Part shown: piece after piece, positions 41,986-51,215 of the stretch
Position numbering within the stretch: the stretch's first letter is position 1
Layout: every line of letters starts with the position of its first letter
Assembly: GCA_944472155.2 (NCBI GenBank)
Contig: OX235273.1
Location: 107,406,582-107,470,581 of the forward strand
DNA: 64,000 bases
DNA from: Trichobilharzia szidati
Taxonomy: Eukaryota; Platyhelminthes; Trematoda; Strigeidida; Schistosomatidae
Direction of reading: 5' to 3'
Notes under the pieces: model-generated
Seen by the model: only the letters and a program-made list of their open reading frames with translations
Told to the model about the DNA's origin: nothing
Databases searched by the model: none
Translations under genes and position numbers: made by a program

Positions 41986-42189
41986 ACATGAGTGTCTGCT
42001 GACACAGAAATTTAAAACTAATCTTTTCGATTATTTTTGAAAGCTCTTCACTGAGATATTTGGACATTATTGTGCCAAAAATGTGTATATGTGTGTGTGC
42101 AAGTGAAACTGTAGAAATCCCGATATCTTTTTCGACAATACTTGACCCACTTTATAATAAGCGATTGAGATAACAAAGTAGAACTTTGC

Positions 42190-43130
42190 ACAGAAGTGAG
42201 TCATTTCACTTCCTTACACTCCAAATAGAACACAAAGATGAATAACAAATTCAAAAGAATAATCATGACGGGTAGAAATGTATGGAAGAATTAAGAGGGA
42301 TTAATGAGTTCAGGGATATCAGTGTGACTGAAGAGCCAGCGAAGACAGGACTGCAGGTGAACATAGAAAAGACGGAGGTTATGAAGATAACCAACGAACC
42401 GCAACAAAAACAGCCAGCACCAATCACCATCAACAGGAGAAATTTAACAGAGGTTAACTCCTTCACTCATCCAAACATGAAGCATCGTTCCAACCACAGA
42501 TGGCAGAGCGGATGAAAATGTCAAAGCCAGCCAGCCAGCCAGAATCGGAAAAGCAAGATACGCCTTCACCAACCTGAAACCTATTTGGAAATCTTCTGCA
42601 CTCAGTCAGCATCAGGAACAAGATTGGGATTTTCAACACCAATGTCAAGTCGGTCCATCTATACGGGTCAGAAACTTGGCCATCGTGTCACGAAAAGGAT
42701 TTCCAACAGGCCACTGCAGACTTTCATTAACAGCGGCCCCGTTCGCTGGCTGTATACTGAAGGTCAAATGGCCAGCAGACCAGAAAGAATAAGTAACAAG
42801 GAACTGTGGGAACAACCCACCCAAGAACCGATCGCTCAGCTAACATGTAGGAGAAAATGGAGATGGATTGACCAGGCATACGTTAAGGAAGCCGTTTAAT
42901 GATTTAGCGTGCAACTCACACCAATGCTCAAGTGGAATCTAAATGGGAAGCGACAAGCGTCTCATCCTAGGGCGACTTGGAAGAGATCGTGTGAGGAAGA
43001 GATAAGAGAGTTTGGGCAATCGCGGACCCAGCTGAAGAGGATGGCGGAAATTAGAGCGAAGTGGAAATATGTTGTTGAAGCCCTATGATGTTCCACTCGG
43101 AGCCCAAAGGAATAATAATAATAGTATCTT
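42190..43130 (+). mobile_element. RTE-like LINE, 3' part
   Basis: The plus strand reads KTGLQVNIEKTEVMKITNEP, then PITINRRNLTEVNSFTH, a typical segment after the FADD motif. Then come a frameshift, FNTNVKS(V)LYGSETW-like sequence and RRKWRWIDQAYVKEAV. The 3' end TTGAAGCCCTATGATGTTCC carries an AATAATAATAATAG tail at 43111-43124. Frameshifts show it is dead. Confidence 0.85.
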
Positions 43131-43161
43131 TTGAATATTCAAGGATCATAAACAGACTTAC

Positions 43162-43406
43162 TTTTTGATTAAATCTTCCATTTGGTATAAGTTCTCCACC
43201 AAATCGTATTTCAACTAAATAATCTCCTCGAATCGGTGGTGTATAATAAATGTTAACACGACCATTTGGTGCTTCATGAATTTCAACATCAGCTGTTGCA
43301 CCAGACGGTGTAACAATACGACAAGTCAGTTGGCCAACACCAGCTTGAGCTGTATTCACAGAGATAACACATTCTTGACCAACTGGCACTCGGCTATCAT
43401 TTCCAC
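43162..43406 (-). CDS. Filamin exon (repeat 15)
   Basis: A 245-nt exon, phase 1 at the start and phase 0 at the end, acceptor AATTAAAG and donor AAAA/GTAAGT. It encodes GNDSRVPVGQECVISVNTAQ, AGVGQLTCRIVTPSGATADV, EIHEAPNGRVNIYYTPPIRG, DYLVEIRFGGELIPNGRFNQ. Recalled vertebrate repeat 15 reads [53 protein letters not shown]. The usual PGSPF or PNSPF reads PNGRF here. It is the last repeat of rod 1 before the hinge. Confidence 0.96.
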
Positions 43407-43914
43407 CTTTAATTTACATTATAAAGAATAAGGATAATAATAATATGTTATTCTTTAATTATTACACAATTAATATGCATATTAGTACAAGGTGATATAG
43501 TGTTAATTACTGGTTGATATTTCAAACGGCATTTGTCGTTCATAATTACAACAATTTATATATATACACCACAACACTACTAGATTTGCTTTATATAGCC
43601 TTACTTCTTCATATGTTTGAGGTATAGGCATTGCGTCATGTCGATTCCATATAATTGGTGTTGACAGAGTGTACAAAAATTCAGTGATTAACCTTTCTTT
43701 CTATCAATCTCTCCCTCTACGCAAATATGTGATTATATGTAAGCGAATGTATGACAATGGCCAGGCTTTTTTCTAGATTACTAAATTAGGTCAATCACTG
43801 TAGATCTAATCAATATTTGTGTACACCTTGGGCATTGTGGTATTGATTAATTCAATATCAACTTATAGATTATGGGATAGGTGGGGATTTGGATTTATTT
43901 TTACATGTTTACAT
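43407..43914 (-). mobile_element. Penelope-like C-terminal remnant in intron
   Basis: The segment 43600-43810 parallels 37250-37500: GAGGTATAGGCATTGCGTCA, then CAGTGATTAACCTTTC and GCTTTTTTCTAGATTA. It is thus a decayed copy of the Penelope C-terminal region. The flanks 43440-43590 are AT-rich and unassigned. Confidence 0.5.
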
Positions 43915-44130
43915 GTTACACTTCGTCACGAATCAACACCAGTTACAGAAAAAAGGCAGCACTGAACGGCTGTTTCTTCTTATTTAAGAACTCTTCAGCA
44001 GTGTGCATCCACAAACCCACTGGTGATCTAACCCAAAACCTAAAGGTTACGAGACCAAGGTAGTTAGTAAGTCATCCACTCAGGCAAGGATTCAATGACT
44101 CCTAAATTCTAACCTTGTCAACTTGTGATA
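43915..44130 (-). repeat. SINE-A copy with near-complete hammerhead
   Basis: On the minus strand 44005-43960 reads GCACACTG, CTGAAGA, GTTCTTAAATAAGAA, GAAAC, AGCC, GTT, CAGTGC. The CTGAAGA and GAAA core boxes are intact. Stem I has 5 pairs, stem III is AC/GU, and GUU is a permitted cleavage triplet. Stem II is irregular (the first pair is lost). The rest of the SINE is diverged (B-box region TGGGTTAGATCACCAG). Confidence 0.7.
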
Positions 44131-44704
44131 TAGTGCTAGTGTAAAGAAGAAAACACCGATGTGACTCGAAGGCACTGTTTATTAATACTAACATAATGTA
44201 AGTACATAAATTTTGGAATACCACTATCTTTAAGTCTTTATTTGCACATCATTTGCAAATTGGTCGAATATCACCCCCATTCGATAGTTTGCTGGATTCT
44301 ACACAGTTTTGTAACGTTCTACTCATAGTTCTCTTCTTCGATTGCTTTTTTCCAGTGTCCGAAACATATTGTTACTTTTCTTAATTCGTTTACTGATATA
44401 CTACTTATATATAATTATAAGTAGCGCACATCACATTACCATCACAAATGCCTTCAATAAGCATTCGCTTCACCTTACACGGTGGACCCCACCGGTCACG
44501 ACTTATCAGTACAGCTTCACGACGTCTATGTAGTAGCACTGCTGAAGAGTCCTGAACCAGGACAAGACCTCACAGTTTGTTTTCGGGATTTATCACATAG
44601 TGAGTAAAGAAAACAGTGTTATCTAGAGGACGAAAAAGCTTCAAACACAATTTATTGGTCACAACAATATCCTGGACTGTAACTGCACAACTTCATGCCT
44701 CCTT
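44131..44704. other. Unassigned intron with SINE-A piece
   Basis: The segment 44500-44570 contains GTAGCACTGCTGAAGAGTCC followed by TGAACCAGGACAAGACC, a hammerhead-like block with intact CTGAAGA but AAGA in place of GAAA. The remainder is unassigned. Confidence 0.5.
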
Positions 44705-45835
44705 TGCATTTGTTATATTATTATTATTTCCTTCAATTCCTAGAGGAACATAGGGCTTCAGCCACGCGTCTCCATTGCGTTCGGTCCTCCGCTAGAGTCT
44801 TCACCTGGCTCCAAGTCTGCCCACACGTTTTCATCTCCTCTTCACATGACCTCCTCCAAGTCACCCTTGCACTGACGACCAACTCGCCGCTTCCCTTTCG
44901 GGTTCCACTCGAGGGCTAGTCTAGGGATGTCACTTGATGGTTTCCTCAGAGTATGGCCAGCCAATCCGCCTCCATTTCTTCCTGCTTATTTGTTGCACAA
45001 TCGGTTCCTGGTTGGTTCGCTCCCAGAGATCCCTCCCTGTTGCGGATCTTTTCTGGTCATCTGATCTTGAGTATTGAGCGAAGACAGCTGTTAATGAAGG
45101 TCTGTAGTTTGTTTGAGATGCTCTTTATGACGCGCCAAGTCTCCGGATCTTATTTTTAACGCTAAATGCTGTTGACCTCCACACAGACTTGAAAGTTATG
45201 AAAGCTTGCCTTGCTTTCCGATCCTCGCTGCTTTGATATCCTCGTCAGTTCCGCCTGTAGTTGAAACGATGCTTCCCAGGTAGGTCAAGGAGGTTGTTTT
45301 TTTCAGATTCAGTTTCTTCCATTTATACTGGCTGATTGTTGTCTGTTGTTGTTGTTGCTGCTGTTGGTGTTGGCCAGTAATCTTCATCACCTATCTCTGT
45401 CTTCTCTATGTTCACCTGAAGTCCTATCTTCTGTGGATGCTTCTTCTGCCAACTTGTTGCTTTTCACTTGCATATCTTCCAGTTTGTGGGAAATCAGACA
45501 TATATCATCTGCGAAGTCCAGATCCTCCAAGTTTTTTGTATGAGTCCATTTTATTCCTGTTCCCTTATTCCCCGCTGTCTGTTGCATTATCCAATCTACT
45601 GCAATCAGGAAAATCATTGGTGATAGTAGGCAGCCAGCTTGGCTTACTCCTGTCTTCACTTCTTTGAAGGATTCCGTGAGTTTCCCGTTGTGGATTACTT
45701 GGCATGCAGCAGGCATTGTCGTACAACTGTTGGATGAGATGTATAATTGTCGGTGGCACCCCGTAGTAGCGAAGTAGTTGTTATAAAGGTGGTAGAATTT
45801 TCCAGATGTCATCATGTAGGAATCTTAAAAAGGCT
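44705..45835 (-). mobile_element. RTE-like LINE, 5'-truncated
   Basis: On the minus strand 45815-45387 encodes the RT palm: QVIHNGKLTESFKEVKTGVS, then CLLSPMIFLIAVDWIMQQTA (motif B), then LEDLDFADDICLISHKLEDM (motif C, FADD). The C-terminal part continues with frameshifts (TTSLTYLGSIVSTTGGTDED at about 45306-45247). The 3' end is at 44712-44760 with an (AAT)n tail (ATTATTATTATTTCC on the plus strand). About 1.1 kb of the 3' part is present. Known schistosome SR2 is RTE-like, so this may be a relative. Confidence 0.87.
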
Positions 45836-46049
45836 GGGTTAAAACTGGTATTAACACTCACCTATAAAGTAACTTAGAAAAAAAATTATTTCGGTTGAAG
45901 TATCCTGTGGAGTCCATTGGACAAAATAATTTACTTAATCTATCTAATACCTTGCTATAAGTGCAAGATTTATTTAATATTTAGGTTAAAATAGCCCAGG
46001 GATCAATCACACATCAGCCGAGAGCAGAAACTTAACAAAAGCTATCCGT
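45836..46049. other. Unassigned intron sequence
   Basis: No feature recognised. Confidence 0.4.
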
Positions 46050-46815
46050 CCAAATTCAACTTTAAGCACCAGTAAGTGCCAACGCAGTGTGACCGCATCA
46101 ATGACCTTGAAGCGCTCAGCGAGTAAGCTAGTAAAACCTGGCACATAATATTGTAGTTGTGACTAAAATATGCTTGATGAATGTTATTTTATTAAATGGG
46201 ATATCTGGCAAGTTTCAGGTTAGGTTTGGGGGAAAGAATAAGTTAAGGGCAGGGGTTAGGGCTAGGTTAACTTAATAAGGGCGACATTACGGTTGGTTCG
46301 AGTTATTTTTAACGTTAGGGTTAGGTTAAGGAAGGATTAGGGTTATTGTTAGGGTTAGAAGACCTGGATAATTTATTTATTTTTGATTACAACTTGATTC
46401 CACACCGTACTTTTTGGTACAGGTATGGAATTTTCAACATATGATATCGGTAGCCCAAATTTTACAGGCCGACCATAGATATCAGGTGTGCGTCGACAGA
46501 GGGTCGAACCCCGGACCATACGCATGGTCGGCGAGAGTCCTAACCACTGTGCCACCGACGCACATTACATGCATATAATGTGGTTAAATTACTCTGTTGA
46601 TACTCCAATCAGAAAGCTGAGAGGTATTTTTGTCATACGTCAGACAAAGGCATCCTGTGCAACAGTTTCATGCCGTTTAGTTCATTATTCCCAAGAACAT
46701 ATGTAAAAGTCATATGCAAAAGTCGCCTTTATCATGTGGCTGGTGCGTCCAAGGTTATTAATCCTTTGGTACTTACTGGTACTTAAAGTTTAACTTTGTC
46801 ATCTATCCCAGTTGA
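46050..46815. mobile_element. TIR element with TTAGGG-like tract, second copy
   Basis: The left end AACTTTAAGCACCAGTAAGT (46059) and the right end CTTACTGGTACTTAAAGTTT (46769) are inverted copies. The inner block GACCGCATCAATGACCTTGA matches the complement of 9683-9705. The segment 46240-46355 is rich in GTTAGGGTTAGG-type units. A SINE-B sits in the middle (46372-46567). Without it the element would be about 570 bp. Confidence 0.7.
46372..46567 (-). repeat. SINE-B nested in the TIR element
   Basis: Head GCGTCGGTGGCACAGTGGTT, B box GGGGTTCGACCCTC, body TGATATCTATGGTCGGCC, tail GTACGGTGTGGAATCAAG. The related element at 8983-9765 runs uninterrupted through the same place (ATATGCAAAG..AGACCTAAATAA on the minus strand), which supports a later SINE insertion. 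Confidence 0.87.
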
Positions 46816-46879
46816 CCCTTATAAATAAGATAAGAAATCTAGAAAAGAAAGCCCAGTTCTAACACTACATGCAGTTAAA

Positions 46880-47100
46880 CACAACCATACTATATGGATG
46901 GGACAAAGTTTCAGGTTGCCTGGATGGACAGATTGGTAACTGAAGCTTTATTTATCGAATCATGCATAGAAATAGAAATGAGTCAACACATTTCTCCCAG
47001 ATGTCTAGAAAATTCTACTACCGAATGTGACAAACTGGAAGGAAGAGCGAGGACCTTAAAAATAAACTTTTACAGTTGTGTAGTTACAACTTGATATGGT
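46880..47100 (+). mobile_element. Penelope-like C-terminal remnant
   Basis: The plus strand reads EALFIESCIEIEMSQHISPR then LKINFYSCVVTT, followed by a stop and ATGGTTATGAACAATAAATT. It parallels the C-terminal FIESTPNTCNRND..SSDKLCSKRH segment of 33322-33104, with diverged residues. Confidence 0.5.
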
Positions 47101-47129
47101 TATGAACAATAAATTGTGTTCGAGTTGTC

Positions 47130-47235
47130 ATTCACCGCATAATCCAGTCCATTTTTGGTAATAGGCAGCGGCCTTGTCTTATCACTGTCTTTACTTCATT
47201 GAATTCTCCGTCGAGCTGCATCCCGAAGGCGGCGT
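47130..47235 (-). mobile_element. RTE-like RT fragment
   Basis: On the minus strand it reads MQLDGEFNEVKTVIRQGRCL, matching TESFKEVKTGVSQAGCLL at 45700. Only this short piece around motif B is present. Confidence 0.55.
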
Positions 47236-48257
47236 GATGCTATTCTCTCTGAGATTTAAACTTAGCACCCATGTAGGCGAAAAATTCAAAATAACTCGAA
47301 AATATAGTACGTTTATCCCTTAAATATTTTCTATCCTATATGACCGATTTTTGGTATTGCTATTACTTTCCTAAAGTTTGGTTTGTAAGGGTTTGTTATG
47401 TTTTTACGAGTTGATCACGGACTGATGTCAATTAGAGAACAACTGCCGTATTAGCATCCTATGCACAATCTTAACGCCCAGCATATTTGAATACGGGAGA
47501 AATGTACACATTTATGCACTATATGACTGCAATAAATCAATAAATATGCTAACAAAAATCAATAGACTGCAGGTAGGGCTGACTAGTAAAGCATACTACT
47601 TGGTACAAAGACACACAGGTGTATGACACAAACACACCTACGCAGTAAATTTCTGCTTTCTGATTGGATAAATAATTAGGGGTTAAAGTGTGTGTGTATG
47701 TATTGGATGATGTGTACGTTGTCAATAAACAATATCAGCATGTGATTTATATGATACTATTTTAGGCAGTTGGTAAGATGCTTCTTTTTTTCGTTACTTG
47801 GATATAGGCCAAGAAAAGGTTATAAACAAGCAAAAATCATAAAAAAATAAAATCAGATGCATAAATTAAAAAAAGAAGAAAACTGGAAATGCCTACATTT
47901 TTTATATTATTATTTAAAATTTCCTCTCACTTAATGTTTGTGTTATGTGAATAGTGAAAGAAGAAAGGAAGGATTAAAAGACATTTACAACAAAAGAAAT
48001 TCGTATGATAGATGAAGAACATTTTGAATAAGAATTTTAAAATATTGGACTTGGATTTTAGCTAGTTTTGGTGGTTTTGAAGGAGTCCTGCACTTAAGCT
48101 TCGAGTTTATTGGCACTCTTGTTTAGCACACTTCAAGCGACTGATGTTCCCAGTGGGTATCAGAATCTCGCCACTCAGTGCTCCAGTTAGTAGTAACGTT
48201 ACCATAGCACTATACAACCTTAGAGGTAATATCTCTGACTGAAGCATTTAATGGTGT
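47236..48257. other. Unassigned intron sequence
   Basis: The segment 47405-47450 (ACGAGTTGATCACGGACTGA) is a short SINE-A tail. The segment 48110-48205 weakly resembles SINE-D. An A-rich tract lies at 47845-47880. Nothing else is assigned. Confidence 0.4.
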
Positions 48258-48598
48258 TGTAACGACAGAAGACAAGGGCCAGGTAAAAGATGGTTTATTG
48301 AGAAAATCAACAGATATTATAGATTTTTGTGTACATTATTGACAGTGGAGAAGCAACGACTTCTGATTGGTTGTTTTCCTGCTGAAGGTTATTCTGTCAT
48401 CTCTTTGAGGCCGTTTCTTAGAAAGTCAGATCATATATCTGCGAATCCTTTTTGTACACGCTAAGTCTGCTGTGATTGGTTGTTGAGTTTCTCAAGGTTA
48501 GGCTTTGTTATTGCTTTTTCTCATGACCCCGATTCGGGACGTAAACGTTGGCACAAATTGTTGTCTACAATTTCGGCTAGCAGACAGCTGTCACCACA
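48258..48598 (-). mobile_element. Solo LTR
   Basis: 341 bp. On the minus strand it begins TGTGGTGACAGCTGTCTGCT and ends CTTGTCTTCTGTCGTTACA, with TG..CA ends. The interior blocks AACAACCAATCAGAAGTCG and GTACACAAAAATCTATAA match 26600-26660. No exact target duplication is visible. No internal retrotransposon region is attached. Confidence 0.8.
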
Positions 48599-49119
48599 AT
48601 ATGAGTTAGAAGCTCAAATGGGATGTTAGTACCTTACCGACTGTAGACATGCCTTTCTGGTAAGTGCCTATAAGCAAGTGACCTGGGTACAGGGTTTCCT
48701 ACAGATTGCCACTCAGCAATAATAATAATAATAATAATGATAATAATAATAATAAAGAGTGGACTCAGTACGACGGACGTGAATCCGGTTGGTGAGTTTC
48801 AAACAGGGTGAAACATATGCGTTCATAATTTCATTGCCTGTTTCTCCTAAATCACGGAGAATTAAACTGAACTGGGAAATTCTTCCCCTACTTAACTGAC
48901 ATAGCCAACTGGTCCTTCAACAGATCATCCGTGTCAGTCCAATGCTTAGCGTGAATGCCCTACTGACATGAGCCTTTATTTGCTAAGACTTTCGGTCCCA
49001 CAGAATTCCGTAACCTCCCCTTTAAGTAGCCAGATTATAGGCATACACCATCATACTAGTCAAGACAAATATGGAGGGCTTGACAATTTCCCCTGTCTTT
49101 CCAAGTTTAGGATATGTAC
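48599..49119. other. Unassigned intron sequence with (AAT)n
   Basis: An AAT/AATAATG microsatellite at 48717-48756. No other feature is recognised. Confidence 0.45.
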
Positions 49120-49232
49120 CGCCTAAGTGAGTACCATCAGTAAGGTGTGTCTGCAACCTCTGAGATTCGAAACTACGTTACTCAGTGCTGCACTCAGAGA
49201 CACTATCACTGAGCGATTCAGGCTCAAGCAAC
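49120..49232 (-). repeat. SINE-D head fragment
   Basis: On the minus strand GAATCGCTCAGTGATAGTGT and GTAACGTAGTTTCGAATCTC, followed by the body AGACACACCTTACTGATGG. This keeps the A and B box order. Confidence 0.65.
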
Positions 49233-49545
49233 CTTGTCAAAGAACCAATCAAGAACGCATCAACCAAAAAATGTGCTGGAATAAATGTAGATGGATTGGA
49301 CAATTAAATAACATTACGCTCCAAACCCTCGAGTGGAACGTGAATGGGATACGATGAGTTGGGCACAGGGACAAGAGTAACATACAGGAGATCGTGTAAG
49401 GAGGAGAGAAAAGCTTACGGACGAACAGGAAGCGAGACAGAAAATGACTTCAGAGAACAGTACAAAATGGAGATTTGCTGCCAAAGCTTTATGTTCCACT
49501 TGGAAACCAAGGAAACAAAAAAAACTAATCATACATTAAACTGAT
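49233..49545 (+). mobile_element. RTE-like LINE, 3' end
   Basis: AGATGGATTGGACAATTAAA, CTCGAGTGGAACGTGAATGG, GGAGATCGTGTAAGGAGGAG, then GCTTTATGTTCCACTTGGAA in the usual order. No clean (AAT)n tail is left. Confidence 0.7.
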
Positions 49546-49586
49546 TTAATTTCTCTATAAACAAAATGAAATCAAATCGCGCTTAC

Positions 49587-49776
49587 TTTCTATACGACAC
49601 ATATTAGCTCGTCCAGATGGAGCAACTGGTACTAAAAATGGACTTTCAGGTATTTCTTGTCCACCGTATTTCACGCGTACAGTATGTCGTCCAACAATCA
49701 TTGGTGTATAATGGCATATGTATGTTCCATCACCAACATCAACAACTTCTAATTGTAATGGTTGACCATCAGGATC
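49587..49776 (-). CDS. Filamin exon (repeat 14, start of 15)
   Basis: A 190-nt exon, phase 0 at the start and phase 1 at the end, acceptor TTCTTCTAG and donor GAAA/GTAAGC. It encodes DPDGQPLQLEVVDVGDGTYI, CHYTPMIVGRHTVRVKYGGQ, EIPESPFLVPVAPSG and ANMCRIE. Recalled vertebrate repeat 14 reads [44 protein letters not shown]. Phase 0 joins it directly to the exon at 56591-56908 (LELSVM, then DPDG). The split codon with the next exon gives Ser. Confidence 0.95.
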
Positions 49777-49984
49777 CTAGAAGAATAAATCAATATGTTA
49801 GGTGAGATAGATCATTTATGTGGATGCTGTAATATGCATGCAGATGTGTTTACGAAGACAACAATGATAATTACAACGTCAATAATTATAATGACAACAA
49901 AAGGTATAGTATCGTATACAGTACATATTGAAAGTGTGAGAGATCTACACACTGACTGTCTTTTTATAAACAGTTAGACTTCAT

Positions 49985-50130
49985 TTCTCCGCAGATTTCA
50001 TCACGAGTTGACACTAGTTCGAGAAGCATTGGAAACCAGATTGAGCTGGGCAGCTGTTTCATCCTCATCTCGGGACTCTTCAGCAATGTACACAGATGTC
50101 CTCACCAGCGATTGAATCTATGAGCTTCAG
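49985..50130 (-). repeat. SINE-A fragment with hammerhead block
   Basis: The minus strand reads GTACATTG, CTGAAGA, GTCCCGAGATGAGGAT, GAAAC, AGCT, GCC, CAGCTC. CTGAAGA, stem II and GAAA are kept. The cleavage triplet is GCC instead of GTC, so activity is unlikely. The copy ends where the LTR begins. Confidence 0.75.
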
Positions 50131-50428
50131 GTATAGATATTTATAGATTTTTATGTACATTATTGTCAGCGGAGAAGCAGCGTCTTATGATTGGTTGTTT
50201 TCTTGCTGATGGTTATTCTGCACTGCTTGTGACCGTTTCCTAGAAAGTTAAGCCATATTTGTGCGAATCGCATTTACACACGTTAAGTCTGCTCTGATTG
50301 GTTGCTGAGATCCTCAAGGTTAAGCTTTGTTATTGTATTTTTTCTCATGACCCCGATTCGGGATGTAACATTGACATAAATTGCTGTCTACAATATTTGG
50401 CTTGTAGCCAGCCCTCATCACACGTTGA
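50131..50428 (-). mobile_element. Solo LTR, truncated
   Basis: This matches 48310-48598: TATAGATTTTTATGTACATT, ATGATTGGTTGTTTTC, TCATGACCCCGATTCGGGAT, then CTGTCTACAATATTTGGCTT. The end corresponding to CTTCTGTTGTTACA is missing and replaced by the SINE-A fragment. Confidence 0.75.
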
Positions 50429-50969
50429 CCTTCTAGTCAAGGGGCTAAAATCTACTGATTAGTGAATTCGAATTTCTCTCAAAGTGTGTGATATTATAGC
50501 ACTGCCAACTAACGCCAATCCTGTGTATATAGTCACAGATGTTCATTGGTTCAAGATTTTTAATGAATCTCTAAGTGAAGACTTTTCGTGAAGATGTCTG
50601 CATCGAAAACTCTCTAAGGGGTTGCGTAAGTAGAAAGAAAAAACTGGAACTAATAGCAGACATAATCAATATACGAATATCTGCTCATGCGTGCATATAT
50701 ATTTTTAGGTGTATACCAATATTATATCTGAAACACTCATTACAACATCAATAAATTCACAAAATAACACAGAGTAAAATGACAACAAAAACGGTGAGCA
50801 GGGTAACTTAACAAAACAACAACAAAAAACCGGTTAAAGATCTGACAAGATCTCCACTGTTTTAAGGAGTTTGAAAGGTAGAAACTTTGGTAAGACGACG
50901 TCAACTCAATACAGTTAATCGTAAAATTATTATCAGAATCAGTTAGTTAATAGGTGGAAAGCAAACAAA
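50429..50969. other. Unassigned intron sequence
   Basis: AT-rich, with AAC-rich patches near 50810-50830. Nothing is assigned. Confidence 0.4.
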
Positions 50970-51215
50970 TGTGCGCCGATGGTACAGCGGTAGAATGCTC
51001 TCCAACCAGGCCTCATCTGGTTCGGGGTTCGATCCCCAGCCACCGACACACTCCCTTACCTCGCTAAACCAGTAATAAGACTGGTAAAGAGGGAAGGTTG
51101 GGCATGAGGTTAACAGCCCTATCCTGTGAAAATAAACACCCCTGCTATATAAACTTCAAGCCACTAGCTTGAAGCAGCGTTATTTTCCACTGGGAACGTG
51201 AAGGAATAAAAAAAC
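50970..51215 (+). repeat. SINE-C full-length copy (plus strand)
   Basis: Clean reference copy. Head TGCGCCGATGGTACAGCGGT, B box GGGGTTCGATCCCCAG, body GGGAAGGTTGGGCATGAGGT, and end TTCCACTGGGAACGTGAAGG with AATAAAAAAACAAC. The A and B boxes indicate a tRNA-derived SINE. The last 35 bases match the RTE LINE 3' end. Confidence 0.92.

Noticed and set aside
48717..48756. CRISPR-like or tandem regulatory array
   Set aside because: It is a plain AAT trinucleotide microsatellite without spacers, in a eukaryotic intron.
50970..51050. tRNA-like heads that could be taken for tRNA genes (also at 10300, 20150, 23230, 46530, 58010)
   Set aside because: A- and B-box-like sequences are present, but the acceptor stems do not pair, the heads are followed by conserved SINE bodies, and copies recur with the same body.
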